From Lentisphaera profundi (GTDB lineage Bacteria > Verrucomicrobiota > Lentisphaeria > Lentisphaerales > Lentisphaeraceae), in contig NZ_CP117811.1 of NCBI RefSeq assembly GCF_028728065.1, positions 1,426,001-1,490,000 on the forward strand: 64,000 bases of DNA, given 5' to 3'. The position numbers and the translations under genes were made by a program. Under the pieces are notes generated by a model. It was given only the letters and a program-made list of their open reading frames with translations, made no database searches and was not told the origin of the DNA. Numbering within the stretch: position 1 is the first letter of the stretch; the number at the start of each line of letters is the position of its first letter. Below are positions 16,237 to 23,615 of this stretch, piece by piece.

Positions 16237-18210
16237 ATGTCAAACAAAGCTAAACAATCTGTTATCTCAGCACTTTTTCAAAGTGCGATACAAGAACCAC
16301 AAGAGCGCGGTAAGGTTTTACTCAATGACTTAAGGGACTTACAGCTAGAAGGGCGCTACGATGCCGGCAAGCCTCTTTCAGCGGGGGGAATGAAAGAAAT
16401 TTCCGTTCACTCAGATCAAATGATTCAACGCCAAATCGCCATGGCGATACCACTAAAAGATAAGCAAGATTATGAAAGCTTATGGAATTTTATTCGTGAA
16501 GCCAGAATAACGGCTAAAGTGGCTCACCCTAATATTGTGCCCGTGCACGAGATTGGTGTCAATGATGATGATATTCCCTTTTATACCATGAAGTATATTC
16601 AGGGTGAAGATTTGGGCGAGGTCTTAAAGAAACTAGCTGAAAATAACGCGACTTACCAAAAAGATTATTCATTAAATAAACGGCTTACAATCTATATCAA
16701 AATTTGTGAGGCTATTGCCTTCGCGCACTCACAGGGTGTTATCCACCTCGACTTGAAGCCTGAAAATATTTTAGTGAGTACCTATGGCCAAGTACAAGTT
16801 TGCGATTGGGGCCTAGCCCATGAATTGGATCATTTAGAGGAGACACTTGAGGCCAAACTTACGGGTAGTCCAGGGTATTTATCACCGGAACAGATCAAGG
16901 GTGAGGATATTGGAGTAGAAAGTGATGTATATGCGCTAGGAGCCTTATTATATCATATGCTCGGTCTTGTGAGACCTTTTGATGGTGTCGAGTTAAATGA
17001 TGTGTTAAAGCGTACGCTTCTTGGCACAGTACCAGCACTCCAAGAAATTAGCTCGCAGAAGGTTCCGAGAATTTTACAGGCGATCGTTAAAAAAGCTATG
17101 CAAGTTGACTTGTGCGAGCGTTATTCATCGGTTAATGAATTGATACAAGATATTGAAGCCTATAAACACTCGTATCCTACCGTGGCGGGCACACCAGGTT
17201 ATTGGGGGCGCTTCAGTCTATTCACCAAGCGCTACAAGACGACCTCGATGGTCATCTTGTTTGGCTTGGTAATACTCTCTATAATTAGCTCGATTTTCAG
17301 TGTGCAAATGCAAGAAGAAATTTATAAACGCAAAGAAGTGGCCGAGAAAGCAGTCGATCACTATAATAGTCTAGCGCAATCAAATATTGTCAACTTTGAA
17401 TTTGATCTAGCAATGAGAAATGTTTCTTTGGCACTGCAATCAAAGGATAATAAAGAGAGTCATTGGTTGAAAGCGAAGATTCACATGGCCCGCCGTGAAC
17501 TCAAAGAAGCCCGTCCACATGCACGTCAAAGCAATGAAGCTCTACTGGCAATAATAGATCAGCTTGGCGATTATAAAAATAAAGAGAGTGATGAATTTTT
17601 GCTTGTGCTCATTGAGGAATTGAGAAAGAAACAATTACATGAAATAGTGCGAGACCTGATGTGGATACGAAACGCTCATTATAATTCACTAGAAGAACAT
17701 TTACCTCTGGTCGAAGCAGCGATTAATATTTTAAATGCGGGAATGAAGCATTATGATTTAAAAATTCATCAAGGGAAAATTCATTTTAGTGCGTCCGCGG
17801 GTTTCTCTCGATTTGGACCTTTTATGAACCTGCCAGTTGAAAAATTGGTATTGAATGACAGTTCATCTTACGAGTTACGTGGCTTGCGTGGTATGAAACA
17901 GTTACGGCATCTAGAATTAAAAAACACACAGGTTTTTGAGGTGCCCGAACTTAGGGGCATGACCCTCGACTACCTAGATTTATCCAATACAAATATTTAT
18001 AGTTTCAAAGACCTTGTCCATGTTAAAGTCAAACACCTAGTCTTTAAGGGTGGCAAGGCTTTATATCTAAAGGAGATGCTTGATAATACCTTCCTAGAAA
18101 AGTTGGAAATTGATACCTGGCGTTATCTACAAGCATTTGACCAGAGATCCATAGAAAAACTTAAAGATAAAGGGATACTGGCAAGAACTGAAAGTGAAGG
18201 TAATCAATAA
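16237..18210 (+). CDS. Ser/Thr protein kinase-like membrane protein with LRR-like tail
   Basis: 657 residues. Residues about 40-310 are a protein-kinase domain: glycine-loop segment LSAGGMKEI, FIREARITAKVAHPNIVPVHEIG, catalytic-loop HLDLKPENILVS, DWG in place of DFG, and the APE-like GSPGYLSPEQIKGE. The beta-3 lysine of VAIK is not where expected (IAMAIPLK), and HRD is HLD, so it is an atypical PVC-type kinase whose activity is uncertain. A membrane span follows at about 337-357 (MVILFGLVILSIISSIF), then a coiled or TPR-like part and, near the end, leucine-rich repeats (LRHLELKNTQVFEVPEL). In related genomes such kinases stand beside an ECF sigma factor; here the candidate partner is 10.5 kb upstream at 5089. 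It would sense or relay a signal that frees or activates the sigma factor; this is inference. Confidence 0.82.
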   Translation: MSNKAKQSVISALFQSAIQEPQERGKVLLNDLRDLQLEGRYDAGKPLSAGGMKEISVHSDQMIQRQIAMAIPLKDKQDYESLWNFIREARITAKVAHPNIVPVHEIGVNDDDIPFYTMKYIQGEDLGEVLKKLAENNATYQKDYSLNKRLTIYIKICEAIAFAHSQGVIHLDLKPENILVSTYGQVQVCDWGLAHELDHLEETLEAKLTGSPGYLSPEQIKGEDIGVESDVYALGALLYHMLGLVRPFDGVELNDVLKRTLLGTVPALQEISSQKVPRILQAIVKKAMQVDLCERYSSVNELIQDIEAYKHSYPTVAGTPGYWGRFSLFTKRYKTTSMVILFGLVILSIISSIFSVQMQEEIYKRKEVAEKAVDHYNSLAQSNIVNFEFDLAMRNVSLALQSKDNKESHWLKAKIHMARRELKEARPHARQSNEALLAIIDQLGDYKNKESDEFLLVLIEELRKKQLHEIVRDLMWIRNAHYNSLEEHLPLVEAAINILNAGMKHYDLKIHQGKIHFSASAGFSRFGPFMNLPVEKLVLNDSSSYELRGLRGMKQLRHLELKNTQVFEVPELRGMTLDYLDLSNTNIYSFKDLVHVKVKHLVFKGGKALYLKEMLDNTFLEKLEIDTWRYLQAFDQRSIEKLKDKGILARTESEGNQ

Positions 18211-18323
18211 GCTGAATCCTTGAGCTAACTTTAGGAAAATTGAGGGAGCCTGGCTAGCAGCGCAGGCGACTCAGGGGCTGAGCCCCGCTTAATGGGTAAT
18301 CGTGAGCAGGGTTGCTTGTGGGA

Positions 18324-18974
18324 TTATGGCTGAAGGTAATTAATAATCGTTTTTAAATTGGCCAAGAATTGAGGATTTGAGGTCACCGAAGGCGCATGAC
18401 CGGGAAGCAAGCCAATAATTTCTCCTCCCCATGGAGTAGGACAAGACCAAGCCTGAACGTAGCGCTTTTTATCGTAGTACGTTTCCATGAGGTCAATTGT
18501 GGGTGCAGTTTGTTCTAAATTGATATAGATTTCATCCGTATCAAAATCCATGGGCTGGAGCTTTTTTGCGAGCGGATGAATGGCATTGCAAAGCGAAACG
18601 GAATAGGGCTCCACGGGATGAGTCGACTGTTCTGAGCCATCCGGATCATCACGACGTACCCAGCGATGACCAACGATTTTTCTCCACCAATCCCATTCCC
18701 AGAAAGCGGCACTAGAACCATGAAGCAAAAGCATGTTGCCACCCTTTTCTAAGTAGGTTTTGAGGGCATCTTGTGAGGCTTGATCGGGGTGATCATTATT
18801 GCAAGTGCCCGCAATCATGTGAAGCATCAGTAATTGATACTTGCCTGAGTTTATATCTGCGAGCTTCGCAAAGTCATCTTCGCTAAAATCGATGGCGTAA
18901 TCATTTTCTATTTCGCCGTGAATATTTTTGCCACTGAAGGCATTGTAGTGATTGTCTGCTAAAAATAAAATCAT
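18324..18974 (-). CDS. ThuA-like domain protein
   Basis: 216-residue protein of the ThuA / trehalose-utilisation-like family (class I glutamine-amidotransferase fold). Segments such as YQLLMLHMIAGTCNND, GGNMLLLHGSSAAFWEWDWW and TPWGGEIIGLLPGHAP fit the pattern seen in PVC sugar-utilisation loci, where ThuA domains are linked with Gfo/Idh dehydrogenases and glycoside metabolism; the reaction is not established. AGGA lies 6 nt before the ATG. It is the last gene of a three-gene minus-strand operon (nagB, dehydrogenase, this gene) with 7-nt spacing. There is no signal peptide, so it is cytoplasmic. Confidence 0.78.
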   Translation of the reverse strand: MILFLADNHYNAFSGKNIHGEIENDYAIDFSEDDFAKLADINSGKYQLLMLHMIAGTCNNDHPDQASQDALKTYLEKGGNMLLLHGSSAAFWEWDWWRKIVGHRWVRRDDPDGSEQSTHPVEPYSVSLCNAIHPLAKKLQPMDFDTDEIYINLEQTAPTIDLMETYYDKKRYVQAWSCPTPWGGEIIGLLPGHAPSVTSNPQFLANLKTIINYLQP

Positions 18975-18981
18975 ATTTTTC

Positions 18982-19977
18982 CTAGGCTAAATAAGCTAAT
19001 TCTTCTAAGCTAACTTCACCAGAAAGCTCTTTGTTGTTTTGCCAATTCTTAACTTGTTCAATAACAAAATCAGCCATGCGTACGTACTCATCATTAATGG
19101 AGCCCGCAAGATGGGAACTCATATGTACATTGGGGAGATCAAATAATTCCGAATTGGGAGAGGAGGGCTCAGGGTGAGTGACATCGAGCAAAGCACAGAG
19201 ATCAGGGCGTTCTTTCATGACCCGAATAAGATCATCTTCATTGACTTGAGCACCACGGCCGGTGTTGATAAAAGTAGCTCCATAGCGCATTTGGCTCAGT
19301 AAATCATAGTTGATGATGCCAATGTTATCATCACGATCAGGGAGGTGATTACTAATGATGTAGGCTTGTTCAAAAGCTTCTTCCATAGTCACTTTTGAGA
19401 TACTATTCTCTTGGCAGTAGCTATCGCTTAAAGAACGCGAAACGGCTAATTTATCAAAGTGAAAGGGACTTAAAAGTTCCATGGTGTGTTTCGTGATTTT
19501 ACCGACACTGATGAAGGCGATTTTTTCGCCATAAGCCCCTTTGCCTTTATAGGCACCGCCAAAATGATCGTTATTGCGCATCCTCTTGGTATCGAGAATA
19601 TTTTGAAAAAAGCCTTTTGAGGCCAAAAGAATTTGCGCTAAACAAAATTCGGCCACGGGGATGCTATTAGATTCGGCGGCACAAAAAACCCGTACGCCCG
19701 CTTCAAGAAAAGGCTGAGCAAAAGATTTGGTACTACCCGCAGCATGCATGAGCAATTTGAGATTGGGTAATTTGGCCAATTGTTCGGCAGTACAGGCGGG
19801 CATGCCCCAGGTAGTGAAAATAACTTCTACTTCTTTGAGCAGTTCAGCATTCTCTGCAAAGTTTTCTGAGGTGATGATTTGAGGGAAGAGTTCGAATTCT
19901 TTTTCAATGATTTCTTTTCTTCCATTGGCATAAACATCGAAAAGACGATTTCCATTATTAAAAAAAGCAGCTTTCAT
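18982..19977 (-). CDS. D-2-hydroxyacid dehydrogenase family protein
   Basis: 331-residue NAD-dependent oxidoreductase of the D-isomer-specific 2-hydroxyacid dehydrogenase family. Family marks are LPNLKLLMHAAGSTKSFAQP, ISNHLPDRDDNIGIINYDLLSQM, FINTGRGAQVNEDDLIRVM with the catalytic Arg region, and LPNVHMSSHLAGS with the catalytic His. The nucleotide-binding GxGxxG is degenerate (ISVGKITKHTMELL), which is common in this PVC subgroup. It is the middle gene of the nagB operon, 12 nt after nagB and 7 nt before the ThuA gene, pointing to a role in oxidising or reducing a sugar-derived acid. The exact substrate is unknown. Confidence 0.82.
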   Translation of the reverse strand: MKAAFFNNGNRLFDVYANGRKEIIEKEFELFPQIITSENFAENAELLKEVEVIFTTWGMPACTAEQLAKLPNLKLLMHAAGSTKSFAQPFLEAGVRVFCAAESNSIPVAEFCLAQILLASKGFFQNILDTKRMRNNDHFGGAYKGKGAYGEKIAFISVGKITKHTMELLSPFHFDKLAVSRSLSDSYCQENSISKVTMEEAFEQAYIISNHLPDRDDNIGIINYDLLSQMRYGATFINTGRGAQVNEDDLIRVMKERPDLCALLDVTHPEPSSPNSELFDLPNVHMSSHLAGSINDEYVRMADFVIEQVKNWQNNKELSGEVSLEELAYLA

Positions 19978-19989
19978 TTTTATCTCCTT

Positions 19990-20718
19990 TTAGCAGCCGA
20001 TAAGTTCGGCTGTTTCGCTTAAGAGTGATGCAGCATTGAGGTCAGCTACAATGGTAATATTACTATGGGCCTGAAGGATTGACGCAGGAAATTTTTCCGT
20101 GATATTTCCTTCGATTAATTGCTGTAAAGCTTTAGCTTTATGTTCACCTGTGACCAGCATGATGATCTCTTTGGCATTGATGATTGATTTTATCCCCATA
20201 GAGATTGCGGTATCAGGCTGAAATTCACCAGCTTGAAAGAAGCGTTTATTATCTCGAAGGGTTTGATCACTGAGCTTTACTTTGCGTGTGCTAGAATCAA
20301 AAGAGCTTCCCGGTTCGTTGAAAGCGATATGGCCATTTGTTCCGAGGCCCAGCAGTTGTATATCAATGCCACCATTGAGTTTTATGGCTTCATCATAATT
20401 GATTTCTTCGCAGGGGAAGAAACAATTGAGTGGAAGGATGTCGACATGATCAAAAAGGTGTTTTTTCATGAATGAGCGATAGCTCTGGGCATGGAGAGCA
20501 TGAATCCCGAGGTATTCATCGAGATTAAAAGTTTTGATATGTCGAAAACTAATCTGGCTAAAGTGAAAAGCTTTGACTAAAAAATTATAGACGATGACGG
20601 GGGTGCCACCAGTAGCAAGGCCTAGATTTGCCTTAGGATTAGATTGTAGATGCTTAATGAAAATTTCAGCACAGGCTTTTTCAGCACTGGACTTATTATC
20701 GCAGATATGAAGTTTCAC
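19990..20718 (-). CDS. nagB: glucosamine-6-phosphate deaminase
   Basis: 242 residues, the normal length for NagB. It would convert glucosamine-6-phosphate to fructose-6-phosphate and ammonia in the cytoplasm. Diagnostic strings are LGLATGGTPV, FNLDEYLGI, HAQSYRSFM and LLGLGTNGHIAFNEPGSSF (the catalytic Asp/His/Glu region), then MGIKSI and VTGEHKAKAL. It is the first gene of a minus-strand operon with a hydroxyacid dehydrogenase and a ThuA protein. An ECF-type box lies 37 nt before its ATG, which ties aminosugar use to the fucosidase and PL8 genes. This fits breakdown of a hexosamine-containing, fucosylated glycosaminoglycan. Shine-Dalgarno AAGGAG sits 7 nt before the start. Confidence 0.94.
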   Translation of the reverse strand: MKLHICDNKSSAEKACAEIFIKHLQSNPKANLGLATGGTPVIVYNFLVKAFHFSQISFRHIKTFNLDEYLGIHALHAQSYRSFMKKHLFDHVDILPLNCFFPCEEINYDEAIKLNGGIDIQLLGLGTNGHIAFNEPGSSFDSSTRKVKLSDQTLRDNKRFFQAGEFQPDTAISMGIKSIINAKEIIMLVTGEHKAKALQQLIEGNITEKFPASILQAHSNITIVADLNAASLLSETAELIGC

Positions 20719-21021
20719 GCGTATCTCCTTGAATTCAAAAATTGATTATTAGGGAGATACCAATGAAAAGAGCCCAATGTGACACTTACTTACATTAGTA
20801 ATGTGATTTTTTTTCTATAGCTTTAGCAAAAATAATCATCTTTGATATGAAACATAATTATTCCCGAGAAGTAATTAATGAACAAATGTTGCTTATTGAA
20901 GTCTTATGAATTAATGATTTTAGAGTGACTAGTGATAAGATAAGTGATCATGGAATAAGGAGTGTCTTAAATGATGTCTTTCTTGTTAAATCCTTTTTTG
21001 GATTAGTCTTTCTATTACGTT
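20719..21021. other. intergenic region upstream of nagB
   Basis: Contains the nagB sigma-type box (20756-20784) and otherwise AT-rich DNA with no gene. Confidence 0.5.
20756..20784 (-). promoter_or_regulatory. ECF-type promoter box before nagB operon
   Basis: Minus strand: TGTCACAT, 11 nt, CATTGGTATC; the -35-like half is perfect, the -10-like half keeps CA...GTAT. It is 37 nt before the nagB ATG. Confidence 0.6.
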
Positions 21022-21089
21022 AGTTTGTTAGCAAATGAAGTAGACTCTAAATGTGATTAAATAATCATATTGAGTTTTGCAAGCTTTTT
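21022..21089. repeat. 68-bp direct repeat, left copy
   Basis: Matches 22253-22320 at 66 of 68 positions in the same orientation. The pair flanks the zeta-toxin module and the tRNA fragment; sequence outside both copies is unrelated. Confidence 0.85.
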
Positions 21090-21096
21090 TTTGAGC

Positions 21097-21129
21097 CAAA
21101 AAAAAGCACTTACATTGCTGTAAGTGCTT
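21097..21129 (-). terminator. intrinsic terminator after tRNA fragment
   Basis: On the minus strand a perfect 10-bp stem AAGCACTTAC / GTAAGTGCTT with a 6-nt loop is followed by a run of eight T. It lies 12 nt past the tRNA 3' end, the normal place for a tRNA-gene terminator. Confidence 0.85.
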
Positions 21130-21140
21130 GATTACTAGAG

Positions 21141-21185
21141 TCGGAACGACAGGATTTGAACCTGCGACATCATGTCCCCCAGACA
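21141..21185 (-). other. 3' fragment of a tRNA-Pro gene (likely attachment-site scar)
   Basis: Minus strand carries GGGGGACATGATGTCGCAGG, then TTCAAATCCTGTCGTTCCGA, matching tRNA-Pro from the anticodon loop to the discriminator base. No 5' acceptor strand (expected CGGAACG) or D-arm precedes it, so it cannot be a functional tRNA. Half-tRNAs of this kind are left when a tyrosine-recombinase element integrates at a tRNA; no integrase is seen here. Confidence 0.75.
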
Positions 21186-21288
21186 ATCATCTAAGCAAGA
21201 AACTGCTCCCTTTTTGGGTAGTTTTGCAACCTTTTTTTGTCTTACTGTACCAATTTAAAGTTTGATACTAGAAGTACAGAATCTAGAA

Positions 21289-21486
21289 TTATGTTTTGGT
21301 AATGAAGGGACTGTTTTGAGTGATTTCTCCAGAAGGTAATTTGTAGTAAATTTTTCCATCTTTAGAGAATACAGATGCAATATTTTTCTTTACGTTATTT
21401 TGTATAGCTTCTTTTACAGCTTCATTACCAATTTTTTGAAATAAGAATGCTTCTTGGTATAGCTCTAGATCATTTATTTTATTCAT
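21289..21486 (-). CDS. small protein downstream of zeta-like toxin
   Basis: 65 residues, no family recognised. It begins MNKINDLELYQEAFLFQKIGNEAV and has a charged helical N-terminal half and a short beta-rich tail (GKIYYKLPSGEI). The start is 2 nt past the toxin stop, so the two are co-transcribed and probably coupled. It could be an antitoxin in reversed gene order or an accessory factor; neither is shown by the sequence. Confidence 0.6.
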   Translation of the reverse strand: MNKINDLELYQEAFLFQKIGNEAVKEAIQNNVKKNIASVFSKDGKIYYKLPSGEITQNSPFITKT

Positions 21487-21488
21487 AA

Positions 21489-22055
21489 TTATAACTCCAC
21501 GTCTTTCATAAAATCGTTAAAAATTGAGTTGTCGTTGATTGTGTAATTATCTTTAGATCCTATACAAAATTCTTTAAATATTAATTCAGAATTATAAATT
21601 AGGAACCACCTGTCAGAAACATTTTTATATATGTTCCAAAAGTTGTTTTTACTTCGATAAAACCTTCTTATTACAGCTTGATCAGGAACGTGATGTCCTC
21701 CATTAAGAACTCGTTCCTTAATTCGTTCTATGCAAACTGTCGGGTTTTCTAAAAAAATGTAAATTAATTCAATTGAATAACCATTCTCTTTTGCTTTAGA
21801 GATGATTTTTTCTAGGTATTTACCAGATAGTGTAGATTCTAAAACAAAAGACTCATTTTCTTTAAGCAGTTTTTGTAGTCTTTTAAAAAATATTTTACCT
21901 GCCGCTACTTCCCCACCAGTAGTATTGTGGGGGTCAATTTCTTTCGCTATTTCGTCTGCATTTAAAAAATAGATATTTAACTCTTGTGTTAGCTTTTTTG
22001 AAAAAGTAGTTTTTCCAGAACCGTTAGCACCCGAAACAATATATAATTTACTCAT
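21489..22055 (-). CDS. zeta-toxin-like P-loop kinase
   Basis: 188-residue P-loop protein with Walker A GANGSGKTTFSK at residues 8-19 and the zeta-family pattern LNADEIAKEIDP, AAGKIFFKRLQKLL, FVLESTLSGK and RIKERVLNGGHHVPDQAVIRRF. Zeta/PezT toxins phosphorylate UDP-N-acetylglucosamine and block wall synthesis; many chromosomal relatives are uncharacterised kinases, so toxicity is inference. It is AT-richer than the neighbouring metabolic genes and sits between two 68-bp direct repeats beside a tRNA scar, which suggests acquired DNA. A small gene follows after 2 nt. No classic epsilon antitoxin lies upstream. Confidence 0.8.
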   Translation of the reverse strand: MSKLYIVSGANGSGKTTFSKKLTQELNIYFLNADEIAKEIDPHNTTGGEVAAGKIFFKRLQKLLKENESFVLESTLSGKYLEKIISKAKENGYSIELIYIFLENPTVCIERIKERVLNGGHHVPDQAVIRRFYRSKNNFWNIYKNVSDRWFLIYNSELIFKEFCIGSKDNYTINDNSIFNDFMKDVEL

Positions 22056-22574
22056 TATTAAATTCTATTTTAGATTTTTTTGTTTACATTACACTAAGTT
22101 TAAAGAAAATATAGATCGGCTTATTTTTTAGTCTAAGCCTTGATCTGTGTGGTTTTATAGGCAAGGGAGTGAAGCGACACTCCAAGTCAATCCACCTAAT
22201 CAATCTGAAGCTATGTAGCTAAAGCGTGTCTAATTGTGTGTAAATATATATAAGTTTGTTAGCAAATGAAGTAGACTCTAACTGTGATTAAATAATCATA
22301 TTTAGTTTTGCAAGCTTTTTGGCTATTTTGTCCATCACCTGACTAATGTTGAATGACCTCATTATTTGAAGAGGGGAAGTCGTCGATGTTTAATCATACT
22401 TTTGTGGAGTAAGCAAGTTTTAGAATTGTTCTAGTAGTGCAGTTAAGCTCGTTTCAAAAATATTATCTGACTGATGAAACTTTTCCTTTTAAATTAAGAA
22501 ACATCAGAAGGAAGCTGTTTTATTTAAGTTAATCAAGATACGTTACTGCAAATAAATTTCTTCGGTATTTAGCG
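22056..22574. other. intergenic region with the right direct repeat
   Basis: Contains the 68-bp repeat copy at 22253-22320. No ORF with coding character and no promoter box of either regulon is visible. Confidence 0.5.
22253..22320. repeat. 68-bp direct repeat, right copy
   Basis: 66 of 68 positions identical to 21022-21089; the copies start 1231 bp apart. Confidence 0.85.
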
Positions 22575-23203
22575 ATGAAATTTTTTTCATACTGTCAGTT
22601 GGATGGTCAGGTCATAAGCCATATGAATTTGCCGATTTTTTTGAGGGACACTTTCATAAACGGGGAATGGAGGTTGTTCATAGTCGAACTTTAGATTTTT
22701 TCGGCGATTTAAATTACCTTAAAAGGTTTGATCTAATTATGCCAAATGGGACTATGGGCGAGATCACGGAGGAACAGGAAAACAATCTTATTGAGGTAGT
22801 GAGATTAGGTGTAAACTTAGTGCGTGTTCATGTAGGCGCGGGAGATGCTTTTCGTTCCAGTCTAAATTATCAGTGGATGATTGGAGGTCAATTTCTTGGT
22901 CACCCTTACGTAGGTGAATACGAAGTAAGGCTTACTCAAAAAGATCATGCTACTTGTTCGGGAATTCCTACAAAGTTTATCGTCAATACTGAGCAGTATT
23001 ATATGTTAGTCGATCCGTCTATAGAGGCTGAGACTGCTTATATTTATGAAAATCAGGAGGTTGAAATGCCGGTTGCGTGGGTAAAAAGATGGGGGAAAGG
23101 GAGAGTCTTTTATTCAAGCTTGGGACATGATCCCATCGAGTATAAAAAATTCCCTGAAATGCGGTTACTATTAACTAATGCGATAAAGTTTTTAGTTGAA
23201 TAA
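22575..23203 (+). pseudogene. decaying ThuA-like gene (copy of 42954-43586)
   Basis: From 22607 on, the frame encodes HKPYEFADFFEGH and continues parallel to the intact ThuA protein at 42954 to the end. The natural ATG at 22575 (MKFF) is out of frame because the T-run 22581-22587 is one T short; an eighth T would restore MKFFFILSVGWSGHKPYEF. Conserved glycines are also changed: GIHGGAGD in the intact copy is RVHVGAGD here, and MPNWTMGE is MPNGTMGE; two or three residues are missing near PSIEAETAY. It ends 4 nt before the converging RbsD-like gene. Probably non-functional, though the T-run alone could be a base-call error. Confidence 0.7.
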
Positions 23204-23207
23204 AAGT

Positions 23208-23597
23208 TTAGGCGCTTTCGAGTATGATATTTGAGTAAGAAGCTGTGCCACCAGTACGAATTAAGCCAATAGCTCGCGGTACGCGTTTTTTAAACTCATC
23301 ATGATCTTCGAACTCCCTTGATATGTCTTTGAGGACTTCATTAAAAGAATTTTTAATGTCTTCTTCATTCCATGAATTAAATTGTTCGGCCATCCAGCAT
23401 TTGCCTACAGTAAAGTGGGGTAAGATGACTTTGAGAACATGCAGTACAGAGGGCTGATCGTCTGCTAAAGAGATATCAATAGTTTCGATCGCCGGCCAGA
23501 AAGGAAAGCCTTTGTCGGAGATGATGATTGTGTTGGTGTGGCGAACACGCATGAGTAGTTCATGAAGTGCAGGGTTGAGTAGGTCGTGATTAAACAT
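23208..23597 (-). CDS. RbsD/FucU family sugar mutarotase
   Basis: 129 residues, typical of the D-ribose pyranase / L-fucose mutarotase family that interconverts anomers of free sugars. Marks are HDLLNPALHELLMRVRHTN, ISDKGFPFWPAIETIDISL with the catalytic His early in the chain, and the C-terminal RTGGTASYSNIILESA. It lies 18 nt after the GH43 gene on the same strand, so it likely handles the monosaccharide that enzyme releases or fucose from the window's fucosidases. Ribose, fucose or another sugar cannot be told apart by eye. Confidence 0.85.
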   Translation of the reverse strand: MFNHDLLNPALHELLMRVRHTNTIIISDKGFPFWPAIETIDISLADDQPSVLHVLKVILPHFTVGKCWMAEQFNSWNEEDIKNSFNEVLKDISREFEDHDEFKKRVPRAIGLIRTGGTASYSNIILESA

Positions 23598-23615
23598 TTT
23601 CGGTCCTAATTGAAA

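Noticed and set aside
21141-21216. complete tRNA-Pro gene
   Set aside because: Only the part from the anticodon loop to the 3' end matches; no 5' acceptor strand or D-arm is present.
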